DNA from: Aeromonas popoffii
Lineage (GTDB): Bacteria; Pseudomonadota; Gammaproteobacteria; Enterobacterales; Aeromonadaceae
Assembly (NCBI RefSeq): GCF_000820025.1
Contig: NZ_CDBI01000047.1
Location: forward strand, 143,004 to 207,003
Direction of reading: 5' to 3'
DNA length: 64,000 nucleotides
Shown: piece after piece, positions 10,390 to 20,240 of the stretch
How the letters are laid out: each line of letters starts with the position of its first letter
Position numbering within the stretch: the stretch's first letter is position 1
The notes under the pieces: model-generated
Told to the model about the DNA's origin: nothing
The model's database searches: none
The model's input: the letters and a program-made list of their open reading frames with translations, nothing else
Translations under genes and position numbers: made by a program

Positions 10390-10414
10390 GGGTGGCGCAA
10401 GCCACCCTCTGTTT
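10390..10414 (+). terminator. Hairpin after cyuA, partial terminator
   Basis: Stem GGGTGGC / GCCACCC with a GCAA tetraloop, then TCTGTTTT. The U-run is imperfect, so read-through into tcyP is likely. Confidence 0.6.
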
Positions 10415-10622
10415 TGCTGCCTGCTGACGCCACCCCGGCCACGGGGCGTCCGATACGGTCTATGTCAGGGTTGTGCCTGTCAGGCGCTGCCCGGTTTTGT
10501 GTCACCCCGCTTGCACCGGGGGACAAGTCGCCACGATGCGGCAAGTTTCGGGGAGGAGTGTGCGTAGAGGACACTCGTCCGTATACCTCGGGCCCGGCCC
10601 GACTATTTTGGGGAATATCGTC
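10415..10622 (+). promoter_or_regulatory. GC-rich structured leader of tcyP
   Basis: About 210 bases with several self-complementary segments. One is near 10426-10450 (GACGCC ... GGGGCGTC), one near 10559-10576 (GTGT ... ACAC), and one is the compact palindrome TCGGGCCCGGCCCGA near 10588-10602. No known riboswitch was recognised. A frame of 70 codons at 10414-10626 runs through it but starts with TTG, lacks a ribosome binding site and overlaps tcyP. Confidence 0.4.
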
Positions 10623-12023
10623 ATGACTCTTAGCGTTATAGGTAATCTGGCCATCCTGGTCATGTTGCTGCTGTTTCTCTATCGGTTGCAGCAAACCCAC
10701 GTCAGCTTCACCCGTCGGGTCTTCTCGGGGCTGGGGCTGGGCATCTTGTTCGGCGCAGCCTTGCAGCTGCTGTATGGTGCCGGCTCCAGTGTGCTGGTGC
10801 AGACCGGTGACTACCTGGATATCGTCGGCAGCGGCTATGTGAAGCTGCTGCAGATGATCATCATTCCGCTCATCATGGTCTCCATCATAGGCGCCATCCT
10901 CAAGCTCAACGGCGGCACCGCCCTTGGCAAGATCAGCGCCATGACCATAGGGGTACTGATCTTTACCACCATGATCGCCGCCGGGGCGGGCATACTGATG
11001 TCCAACCTGTTTGGCCTGACCGCCGAAGGGCTCACCGCTGGTGCCGCCGAGACCGCCCGTGGCGCCGCGCTGCAGACGACCCTCGGCAGCGTCGAGAGCA
11101 TGTCTTTTGCCAAGCTGATGCTGGAGTTCATCCCGGCCAACCCCTTCCTCGACATGACGGGCGCGCGCAAGACCTCCACCATCGCCGTGGTGATCTTCTC
11201 CATCTTCATCGGCCTGTCAGCCACCGGTATCGCCCGCAAGAAACCCGAGATCTTCGAGAGCTTTGGTCGCTTCATGCAGGTGGCACATGCCATCGTGATG
11301 CGCATGGTGACCCTGGTGCTGCGCCTCACTCCCTATGGTGTACTGGCGCTGATGGCCAAGGTGGTCTCCGGCTCCAACTATGCCGACATCCTCAACCTGC
11401 TCAGCTTCGTCATGGCCTCTTACGGCGCCATCGCCATCATGTTTGCGGTGCACCTGCTGCTGGTGGGTCTGGTGGGGATCAACCCGGTCCGTTACCTGAA
11501 GAAGATCATGCCGGTGCTGGCCTTTGCCTTCACTTCCCGTACCAGTGCGGGCTCGATCCCGATGAACGTGCAGACCCAGACCAAGGCGCTCGGCATTCCG
11601 GAGGGGATCGCCAACTTCGCCGCTTCCTTCGGTTCCACCATTGGCCAGAACGGCTGCGCGGGCATCTATCCGGCCATGCTGGCGGTGATGATAGCCCCGA
11701 CCGTGGGGGTCAACCCCATGGATCCCGGCTTCATCATGACGCTGATCGCCATCATCACGGTCAGCTCGTTCGGGGTGGCCGGGATCGGTGGCGGCGCCAC
11801 CTTCGCCGCGCTGATCGTGCTCTCTGCCCTAGACTTCCCGGTGGCACTGGCTGGCCTGCTCATCTCCATCGAGCCGCTGATCGACATGGGCCGCACCGCG
11901 CTGAACGTCTCTGGCTCCATCACGGCCGGTACGGTTACCAGCCGGCTGATGGGCGAGACCGATATGCAGGTGTTCAACAGCGAGCACGAGGTGTGTCTGG
12001 ACGGCGAAGAGTCCACCATCTGA
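10623..12023 (+). CDS. tcyP: L-cystine symporter TcyP-type (dicarboxylate/amino acid:cation symporter fold)
   Basis: Inner-membrane sodium- or proton-coupled transporter of 466 residues. The MTLSVIGNLAILVMLLL start is like E. coli TcyP (YdjN). The strongly conserved core is present: FAFTSRTSAGSIPMNVQ, ASFGSTIGQNGCAGIYPA (helical hairpin 2) and ISIEPLIDMGRTALNVSG. The frame is open far upstream, but the ATG at 10623 gives the family N-terminus. Its place behind cyuA supports cystine/cysteine as substrate. Confidence 0.92.
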   Translation: MTLSVIGNLAILVMLLLFLYRLQQTHVSFTRRVFSGLGLGILFGAALQLLYGAGSSVLVQTGDYLDIVGSGYVKLLQMIIIPLIMVSIIGAILKLNGGTALGKISAMTIGVLIFTTMIAAGAGILMSNLFGLTAEGLTAGAAETARGAALQTTLGSVESMSFAKLMLEFIPANPFLDMTGARKTSTIAVVIFSIFIGLSATGIARKKPEIFESFGRFMQVAHAIVMRMVTLVLRLTPYGVLALMAKVVSGSNYADILNLLSFVMASYGAIAIMFAVHLLLVGLVGINPVRYLKKIMPVLAFAFTSRTSAGSIPMNVQTQTKALGIPEGIANFAASFGSTIGQNGCAGIYPAMLAVMIAPTVGVNPMDPGFIMTLIAIITVSSFGVAGIGGGATFAALIVLSALDFPVALAGLLISIEPLIDMGRTALNVSGSITAGTVTSRLMGETDMQVFNSEHEVCLDGEESTI

Positions 12024-12068
12024 TCCGCACGCCAGGGGGAGGGGTCAGCCTCTGCCCATCTATAGACA

Positions 12069-12092
12069 GAAGGGAGGGCATGCCCTCCCTTC
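12069..12092. repeat. Perfect 24-base palindrome between tcyP and the flavoenzyme gene
   Basis: GAAGGGAGGGCA followed directly by its reverse complement. As RNA it forms a strong hairpin; without a U-run it is not a typical terminator. It could be a processing or stability element, or an operator for the next gene 20 bases downstream. Confidence 0.6.
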
Positions 12093-12111
12093 GCCATTGA
12101 AAGGAAAAACG

Positions 12112-13440
12112 ATGAGAATCCTGATCATAGGTGGCGAAGCCGCCGGTATGAGTGCGGCGGCCAAGGCGCGCCGACTGGCCAAAGAGGCTGACATAGTGGT
12201 GTACGAGGCTTCCGAGGTGATCTCCTTCGGTGCCTGCGGCCTGCCTTACTTCGTCGGTGACGAGTTTCAGGAGCCCGGCTACATGGCCGAGTTCACCCCC
12301 GAGCAGTTCGCTGCCAAGGGGATTGAGGTCAAGATTGGTCACCGGGTGCTCAGCATCGACCCGGCTGCCCAGACCCTGGTGGTGGAGCACAACGGCGATA
12401 CCTTCACCGATCGCTACGATCGACTGATGATTGCCACCGGTGCCCGTGAAGTGATGCCCCCCATCCCCGGTTTGCAGCAGCAAGGGGTATTCGGTCTGCG
12501 CCGGATGGCCGACGGACTGGCGTTGAAGGAGGCGGTACAGGACAAGCGCAACACCCGCGCCCTGGTGATTGGCTCCGGCTTTATCGGGCTGGAAGTGGTC
12601 GAGGCGCTGGTCCATCAGGGCAAAGAAGTGCGCCTGATCGAGCTGGCGGATCGGGTCATCCCGGATGCCTTCGACAGCGAAATCACCCATCACATCGAAA
12701 CCGAACTGCGCGAGCAGGGCGTCTCTCTCCATCTGGGTGAGCGCGTTGAGGTGTTGCTGGGGGATGGCAGGGTGACCGGCGTGCGAACCAGCCAGGGCGA
12801 GTACGAGGCCGATATCGTGGTGGTCTGCACCGGGGTCAAGCCCAACACCGAGTTTCTGGCTGACACTGGCATCAAACGGCTGGCCAATGGCGCCATCGAG
12901 GTGGACAGGCAGGGCCGTACCTCGCTGGCCAACGTCTGGTCTGCCGGCGACTGCGCCAGCGTCTGGCACAGCGTCAAGCAGCAGCAGGTCTATGTGCCGC
13001 TCGCCACCATCGCCAACAAGCTGGGTCGGATGGTGGGCGAGAACCTGGCCGGGGGCGAGCAGACGTTCCCGGGCACCCTCGGCTCTGCGGCGCTCAAGGT
13101 ACTGGGGCTGGAGGTGGGGCGCACCGGTCTCTGTGAGCAAGAGGCCCAGGCGATGGGCATCGATTATCGCACCGTGGTGATCAAGGACAAGTGCCACACC
13201 AACTACTGCCCGGGTCAGTCAGATATCCACGTCAAGCTGGTGTTTGATCCGGCCAGCAAGCGGCTGCTGGGCGGCCAGATCCTGGGTCGCAAGGGGGCGG
13301 TCCACCGCATCGACGCGCTGGCGGTCGCCATCACCATGGGAGTGACTACCGAGCAGCTTGGCATGCTGGACTTTGCCTATGCCCCCCCCTTCTCTCGCAC
13401 CTGGGACGTGCTCAACGTGGCGGGCAATGTGGCGAGATAA
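12112..13440 (+). CDS. CoA-disulfide reductase / NAD(P)H persulfide reductase-like flavoprotein
   Basis: Single-cysteine FAD/NAD(P)H pyridine nucleotide-disulfide oxidoreductase of 442 residues. FAD binding is at the N-terminus (ILIIGGEAAGMSAAAKARR). A lone redox Cys lies at about residue 42 (SFGACGLPYFVGDEF, matching the SFxxCxLPYxxG pattern of CoA-disulfide reductases). A second Rossmann motif (VIGSGFIGLEVVEAL) binds NAD(P)H, and the C-terminal dimerisation domain carries the AYAPPFSRTWDVLN signature. There is no rhodanese domain, unlike Npsr-type fusions. The start is at 12112, behind AAAGGA. Next to the desulfidase it probably handles CoA disulfide, persulfide or polysulfide; the substrate is inferred. 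Confidence 0.85.
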   Translation: MRILIIGGEAAGMSAAAKARRLAKEADIVVYEASEVISFGACGLPYFVGDEFQEPGYMAEFTPEQFAAKGIEVKIGHRVLSIDPAAQTLVVEHNGDTFTDRYDRLMIATGAREVMPPIPGLQQQGVFGLRRMADGLALKEAVQDKRNTRALVIGSGFIGLEVVEALVHQGKEVRLIELADRVIPDAFDSEITHHIETELREQGVSLHLGERVEVLLGDGRVTGVRTSQGEYEADIVVVCTGVKPNTEFLADTGIKRLANGAIEVDRQGRTSLANVWSAGDCASVWHSVKQQQVYVPLATIANKLGRMVGENLAGGEQTFPGTLGSAALKVLGLEVGRTGLCEQEAQAMGIDYRTVVIKDKCHTNYCPGQSDIHVKLVFDPASKRLLGGQILGRKGAVHRIDALAVAITMGVTTEQLGMLDFAYAPPFSRTWDVLNVAGNVAR

Positions 13441-13447
13441 CAGGATA

Positions 13448-13481
13448 AGGAGGATGGCGCATAGCACTGCGCCATCCTCCT
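13448..13481 (+). terminator. Long stable hairpin after the flavoenzyme gene
   Basis: A perfect 14-bp stem (AGGAGGATGGCGCA / TGCGCCATCCTCCT, 6-base loop) 8 bases after the stop, without a U-run. It probably blocks 3' decay or works with the terminator just downstream. Confidence 0.55.
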
Positions 13482-13510
13482 CGTCACGGCCTGGACCACA
13501 TGGCAGGCAT

Positions 13511-13541
13511 AAAAAAACCGATGCCTGGGCATCGGTTTTTT
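13511..13541. terminator. Bidirectional terminator between the flavoenzyme gene and bamD
   Basis: AAAAAAACCGATGCC, a 2-base loop, then GGCATCGGTTTTTT. The A- and T-runs on the two sides make it work on both strands of this convergent pair. Confidence 0.9.
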
Positions 13542-13566
13542 GTTGCGACCGGTTTAGCCATTTCGC

Positions 13567-14331
13567 TCAGCCACGGCCGAGGCGGTTGTCCGGGTAGTTC
13601 TTGGCCAGCACTTCGCGGGCATTCTGAGTCAGGGCCGGCATCTTCAGGGTCTCGTAAGACCGGACCATGATCTCCAGCGCCTTCTCGGTTTCGGCCGTGT
13701 CGGGATAGGTCTCGACAATCAGCTTGGCCCGGTTGGCGGCGGCGATCAGCGCGTTGCGCTTCACGTAGAACTCGGCCACGCTCAGGTCGTAGCGGGCAAG
13801 GCGGTTCTTCAGGCCGATCATGCGAGCACGGGCATCGGCGGCATAGACACTGTTGGGATAGTTCTGCAACAGCGTCTTGAAGTCCTGGAAGGCCTGACGG
13901 GCATAAGAGGGGTCTTTATCGTCCCGATCGATGCTCAGGAGGTCCTGGAAGAAGTTGTAATCGCTGGCCATGTTGGTCAGGCCGCGCATGTAGAACACAT
14001 AATCGATATTTTTATGCGCCGGATTGAGGCGGATAAAACGGTCGATATTGGCGATCGCCTGGGCGGTATCGTCCTGTTTGTAGTAGGCGTAAATGAGGTC
14101 AAGCTGAACCTGGTTGGAGTAGGCGCCGAAAGGATAACGCGAGTCCAATGCTTCCAATAATTCGATAGCATTCACGTAGTTACCGGCATCCAGCTTGAGG
14201 CGTGCTTTCTGGTACAGGGTCTCCGGCGGTTCGTCGGGGACCTTGGGTTTGGTGCTGGAACAGCCCGTGATCAAGGTAGCAACCAAGGCGAGCGACATCA
14301 GCAGGTGAGACTTCTTTCCCATCAACAACAT
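13567..14331 (-). CDS. bamD: Outer membrane assembly lipoprotein BamD
   Basis: Essential lipoprotein of the Bam complex that inserts beta-barrel proteins in the outer membrane. The product is about 254 residues with signal peptide lipobox LITGC and then TPR-type helical repeats. The hallmark DSRYPFGAYSNQVQLDLIYA segment is present, matching E. coli BamD (YfiO). ATGs exist at 14340, 14331 and 14322; GGAA about nine bases upstream favours 14331. It is divergent from rluD across 108 bases, the same arrangement as in E. coli. Confidence 0.95.
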   Translation of the reverse strand: MLLMGKKSHLLMSLALVATLITGCSSTKPKVPDEPPETLYQKARLKLDAGNYVNAIELLEALDSRYPFGAYSNQVQLDLIYAYYKQDDTAQAIANIDRFIRLNPAHKNIDYVFYMRGLTNMASDYNFFQDLLSIDRDDKDPSYARQAFQDFKTLLQNYPNSVYAADARARMIGLKNRLARYDLSVAEFYVKRNALIAAANRAKLIVETYPDTAETEKALEIMVRSYETLKMPALTQNAREVLAKNYPDNRLGRG

Positions 14332-14439
14332 CCGGTCCATTTCCACGAAATTGGCAAAGTATCCGTTATGCTTGGCTAAAAGAAAAGCTAGAATACCCGG
14401 ATTATTTCGAATTGATACCCCCCGCTCAAGAGACCATAC

Positions 14440-15420
14440 ATGAGCCAGCATATTGAACTGACAGGCGAATTTCAGGATCACCAATTCGGGCAGAGACTCG
14501 ACCAGGCCCTTGCTGAATTATTTCCAGACTACTCCCGAACACGCATCAAGGAGTGGATTTTACAGGACAGAGTGACCCTGGATGGTCAGGTTGCGAACAC
14601 CCCGCGCGAGAAGGTAATGGCCGGGCAACAGGTACATGTAGATGTCGAGCTGGAAGATGACACCCGCTGGGATGCTCAGGACATAGCACTCAACATCGTC
14701 TACGAAGATGAACACATTCTGGTGATCGACAAACCGGCCGGTCTGGTGGTTCACCCGGGTGCAGGCACGCCGGATGGCACCATACTCAACGCCCTGCTGC
14801 ATCGCTATCCCGGCATTGCCGAGGTACCCCGCGCCGGTATAGTGCACCGTCTGGATAAAGACACCACCGGCCTGATGGTGGTTGCCAAAACGGTGCCCGC
14901 CCAGACTCATCTGGTGGAGGCGCTGCAGGCGCGCCAGATCACCCGTGAGTATGAAGCCATCGCCATTGGTCACATGACCGCTGGCGGCACAGTTGATGCC
15001 CCCATCGGCCGTCACCCGACCCAGCGTACCCACATGGCTGTGGTGCCCAATGGCCGTCCTTCCGTGACCCACTACCGGGTACACGAGAAATTCCGTGGCC
15101 ACACCCGTCTGCGTCTGCGTCTGGAAACCGGTCGTACCCACCAGATCCGTGTGCACATGGCGCACATCAAGCATCCGCTGGTGGGGGATCCCGCCTACGG
15201 TGGCCGTCTGCGCCTGCTGCGCAATGCAACCCCGGAGCTGACCCAGATGCTGCGCAGCTTCAATCGTCAGGCGTTGCATGCGACCATGCTGCAACTGGCG
15301 CACCCCATCACGGGTGAAGTGATGCAGTGGCACTCCGCCACACCGCAAGACATGGTGGATCTGATGGAAGTGCTGCGCGCGGATACCCTCGCCAATCCGG
15401 ACGATCTGGTCTGGAACTGA
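14440..15420 (+). CDS. rluD: 23S rRNA pseudouridine synthase RluD
   Basis: Makes pseudouridines in helix 69 of 23S rRNA (positions 1911, 1915 and 1917 in E. coli). 326 residues: N-terminal S4 RNA-binding domain (about residues 18-75), then the RsuA/RluA catalytic domain. The catalytic Asp is residue 139 in HRLDKDTTGL, the same number as in E. coli RluD. It is first gene of rluD-pgeF-clpB, though a terminator hairpin follows it. Confidence 0.97.
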   Translation: MSQHIELTGEFQDHQFGQRLDQALAELFPDYSRTRIKEWILQDRVTLDGQVANTPREKVMAGQQVHVDVELEDDTRWDAQDIALNIVYEDEHILVIDKPAGLVVHPGAGTPDGTILNALLHRYPGIAEVPRAGIVHRLDKDTTGLMVVAKTVPAQTHLVEALQARQITREYEAIAIGHMTAGGTVDAPIGRHPTQRTHMAVVPNGRPSVTHYRVHEKFRGHTRLRLRLETGRTHQIRVHMAHIKHPLVGDPAYGGRLRLLRNATPELTQMLRSFNRQALHATMLQLAHPITGEVMQWHSATPQDMVDLMEVLRADTLANPDDLVWN

Positions 15421-15471
15421 TGCGATAGGGCCTGCGTCGGTTTCTGCCGTCATCCGGCCCGAATCGATGCC

Positions 15472-15504
15472 AAACGGGGTTCCCTTTCAGGAGCCCCGTT
15501 TTTA
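15472..15504 (+). terminator. Terminator after rluD
   Basis: AAACGGGG-TTCC stem pairing with GGA-GCCCCGTTT, followed by TT, between rluD and pgeF. Confidence 0.75.
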
Positions 15505-15525
15505 TATGAATGAAAGGAGCCACAG

Positions 15526-16263
15526 ATGAAATGGATCGAACCCGACTGGCCAGCCCCGGCTTGCGTCAGAGCCCTGTCGACCACCCGGGATGGCGGCGAG
15601 AGTGAAGGGGTGTTCGCCGGTCTCAATCTGGGCGCCCATGTGGGGGACGCGCCAGCGCGGGTCGAGGCCAATCGTGCCCGCTTGCAGCAGGCCGCCCGGA
15701 TCCCCGGCCCCCTTAACTGGCTCAATCAGGTGCACGGTACCGTCGTTCATCCGGTCAGCAACCAGTATGATGCCGTGCCGGATGCCGATGCGGCTTGCGC
15801 CCATGAGGCAGGGCAGGCCTGCATAGTGATGACCGCCGACTGCCTGCCGGTGCTCTTTTGCGATCGGGCAGGTACTGTGGTGGCAGCCGCCCATGCCGGT
15901 TGGCGCGGGCTGCAAGGTGGGGTATTGGAAGCCAGCATCCGGGCCATGGGTTGCGATCCTCGCGATCTTCTCGCCTGGCTTGGCCCGGCCATAGGCCCCG
16001 CGGCGTTCGAGGTGGGGGGCGAGGTGCGCGATGCTTTTATGGCGGAGCAGGCCGAAGCGGAAGCGGCATTCGAACCTTCGCCCAACGAGGGGAAATGGCT
16101 GGCGGATATCTACCGGTTGGCCCGGTTGCGGCTGGACCGGGCCGGTGTGAGCGCGATTTATGGCGGCGAGTTCTGCACCTTCGGCGATAGCGAACGGTTC
16201 TACTCTTATCGTCGCGATGGCCAGACTGGCCGGATGGCCTCCATCATCTGGTTGGCCCGCTAA
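15526..16263 (+). CDS. pgeF: Peptidoglycan editing factor PgeF (YfiH, Cu-oxidase_4 family)
   Basis: A 245-residue cytoplasmic zinc enzyme of the YfiH family. In E. coli it corrects mis-incorporated L-Ser in peptidoglycan precursors; relatives show purine-nucleoside or phenol oxidase activity. Signature segments are NQVHGTVVHPV, VMTADCLPVLFCDRAGTVVAAAHAGWRGL (metal-binding Cys and His) and GPAIGPAAFEVGGEV. AAGGAG precedes the ATG. It sits between rluD and clpB, as in E. coli. Confidence 0.94.
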   Translation: MKWIEPDWPAPACVRALSTTRDGGESEGVFAGLNLGAHVGDAPARVEANRARLQQAARIPGPLNWLNQVHGTVVHPVSNQYDAVPDADAACAHEAGQACIVMTADCLPVLFCDRAGTVVAAAHAGWRGLQGGVLEASIRAMGCDPRDLLAWLGPAIGPAAFEVGGEVRDAFMAEQAEAEAAFEPSPNEGKWLADIYRLARLRLDRAGVSAIYGGEFCTFGDSERFYSYRRDGQTGRMASIIWLAR

Positions 16264-16380
16264 GAACCGGATACGTATCCGGTCAGCAATTGCCCCACCC
16301 CTGTCACTGCCAAGCCAGTCCGAGAGGGGCGGGTATTCTGTCTGTTCCCCACTTTGCAGAAAAAATAACCAACCCTTCCC

Positions 16381-16408
16381 CTTGAAATAGCCCGTACGGG
16401 CCTCATCT
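16381..16408 (+). promoter_or_regulatory. Sigma-32 heat-shock promoter of clpB
   Basis: CTTGAA at 16381-16386, a 14-base spacer, then CCTCATCT at 16401-16408. This matches the RpoH consensus CTTGAA-N13-14-CCCCATNT at 13 of 14 informative positions and lies 62 bases before the clpB start. E. coli clpB has a closely similar sigma-32 promoter. Confidence 0.88.
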
Positions 16409-16470
16409 TTCATCTCAGAAAGTTATGTTGTTTGCCGCACGAGCGGCGTCTGTCTGAAAGGGGGAGCGCG

Positions 16471-19044
<2,574 letters not shown>

Positions 19045-19058
19045 GCGGATGGTCGATG

Positions 19059-19088
19059 AAAAACGCAGGCTTAGTGCCTGCGTTTTGT
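19059..19088 (+). terminator. Terminator of clpB
   Basis: AAAACGCAGGC, loop TTAGT, GCCTGCGTTTT, then GTTTT, 15 bases after the stop. Confidence 0.9.
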
Positions 19089-19104
19089 TTTAAGGGTAAA
19101 TGCG

Positions 19105-19929
19105 ATGCTCAAGTTTTCCGTGCTGGTGGATGATGATGTTCATCTGCCCGGCTGCTTGCCTGAAAAGGGGCTGTCGTTACTGTTGGAGTGCGATGGCCTC
19201 AAGGTGCTGTTTGACAGCGGCCGTGGTCAGGCGTTGCAGCACAATGCTGCCGTGATGGGGATCGATCTCGCTTCGCTCACTCATGTGGTGCTCTCTCACG
19301 GTCATTACGATCATGTGGGCGGTATCAGCTTGCTGCCGGTCTATTCCGACCCGATCCCCTTGATAGCCTGTCCGGATGTGTTCTGCGAACGGGGCTATTT
19401 TCTGCCGTTGCCCTTCTTGCGTCGCAACCTTTATCGCCTCTCGGGGGATTTGGTGCGGGAGTCGCTGGTGGCGAGGGGCTTGCTTGCCCACTGCTCGGCC
19501 GAGCAGATGTGGCTTTCGGAACGTCTGGTGTTCCTCGGGAGCGTAGCGCGGCGCGACAAGGCCGCTCCTTCCCTGCTTGGCTACATACTGCGTGGTGGGC
19601 GAATAGAGAAGGACGCCATATCGGATGATTCGGCGCTGGCCTACAAGAGCCCTCGTGGGCTCATCATCTTCATTGGCTGCGGTCACGCCGGGGTCGAAAA
19701 TATTGTCCAACGGGCCAAGGAGGTGTGTGGTGATGAGCGAGTGTATGCCGTCATCGGTGGCTTGCATTTGAAATTTTCCAGCCCGCAGCGAGCTGCGGCA
19801 CTGGGCATGTATCTGCAACAGGAGGAGGTGGAGAGCCTCTTCGCCTGCCATTGCACCGGCAAACGGAAAGTGGGGCTGCCACGGCAGACCAACATAGGTG
19901 CGGGGTTCGCATATGTATTTCCGCCATAA
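19105..19929 (+). CDS. MBL-fold metallo-hydrolase, function unknown
   Basis: 274 residues. The HGHYDHVGG motif binds the di-metal centre, followed by GCGHAGVENI and a C-terminal His-containing CHCTGKR segment. The overall pattern resembles the archaeal-type dihydropterin/RFA-P synthase-like branch of the metallo-beta-lactamase superfamily. The substrate cannot be told. AAGGG lies 9 bases upstream of the ATG. It sits between the clpB terminator and a minus-strand terminator, so it appears to be a single-gene unit. Confidence 0.85.
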   Translation: MLKFSVLVDDDVHLPGCLPEKGLSLLLECDGLKVLFDSGRGQALQHNAAVMGIDLASLTHVVLSHGHYDHVGGISLLPVYSDPIPLIACPDVFCERGYFLPLPFLRRNLYRLSGDLVRESLVARGLLAHCSAEQMWLSERLVFLGSVARRDKAAPSLLGYILRGGRIEKDAISDDSALAYKSPRGLIIFIGCGHAGVENIVQRAKEVCGDERVYAVIGGLHLKFSSPQRAAALGMYLQQEEVESLFACHCTGKRKVGLPRQTNIGAGFAYVFPP

Positions 19930-19954
19930 AAAAACGGCAATCCGAAGATTGCCG
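19928..19954 (-). terminator. Minus-strand terminator downstream of the asnA tails
   Basis: Read on the minus strand: CGGCAATC, loop TTCG, GATTGCCG, then seven Ts. It lies 89 bases beyond the outermost asnA 3'-end relic, as if it were the original asnA terminator. Confidence 0.85.
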
Positions 19955-20042
19955 GGAGGAATGTAGTAACGCGACCTTGCGTGGGTTGAGCGGGTCGCAG
20001 GGGCAAGCCCCGGTTTCGCAGAGGGTCAGGGTGACCCTCTCC

Positions 20043-20090
20043 TTACAGCATGCCCGTGATGCGCTCTATCATCCCGGGCGGCCACACACC
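20043..20090 (-). pseudogene. Outermost relic of an asnA 3' end (tail C)
   Basis: On the minus strand the last 16 codons read GVWPPGMIERITGML then TAA. The intact asnA ends [15 protein letters not shown], so the GVWP start and the GML-stop end coincide. Weaker similarity continues upstream (GGTCAG) with shifts of frame. There is no start codon or body; it is a stranded gene end. Confidence 0.75.
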
Positions 20091-20095
20091 TGTCA

Positions 20096-20131
20096 GGTCT
20101 GACCTGCGTGCCACAGCACACAGGTCAGACC
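20096..20131. repeat. 36-base inverted repeat between two asnA tails
   Basis: GGTCTGACCTG and CAGGTCAGACC are exact reverse complements. The stem extends inward to 16 bp with a single mismatch and a CACA loop. It is a strong hairpin without a U-run, lying exactly between tails B and C. Confidence 0.8.
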
Positions 20132-20147
20132 CATTGAATTATCTTGC

Positions 20148-20225
20148 TTACAGCATGCCCGGCACGGCGGCCTTCATCTCGGGGGACCAGACGCCGACCT
20201 GTGTCTGTTTGTCGATATGCTCCTT
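20148..20225 (-). pseudogene. Second asnA 3' end (tail B), 15 bases after the asnA stop
   Basis: Reads KEHIDKQTQVGVW then [12 protein letters not shown] and TAA; the true asnA end is [12 protein letters not shown] then [12 protein letters not shown]. By hand count 64 of 75 aligned bases are identical, with one 3-base gap. Several differences are synonymous. There is no gene body upstream, since the asnA stop intervenes. Confidence 0.88.
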
Positions 20226-20240
20226 TACGAGAAAACCGGC

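Noticed and set aside
10414..10626. 70-codon frame in the tcyP leader
   Set aside because: TTG start, no Shine-Dalgarno, overlaps the tcyP start; better explained as structured leader.
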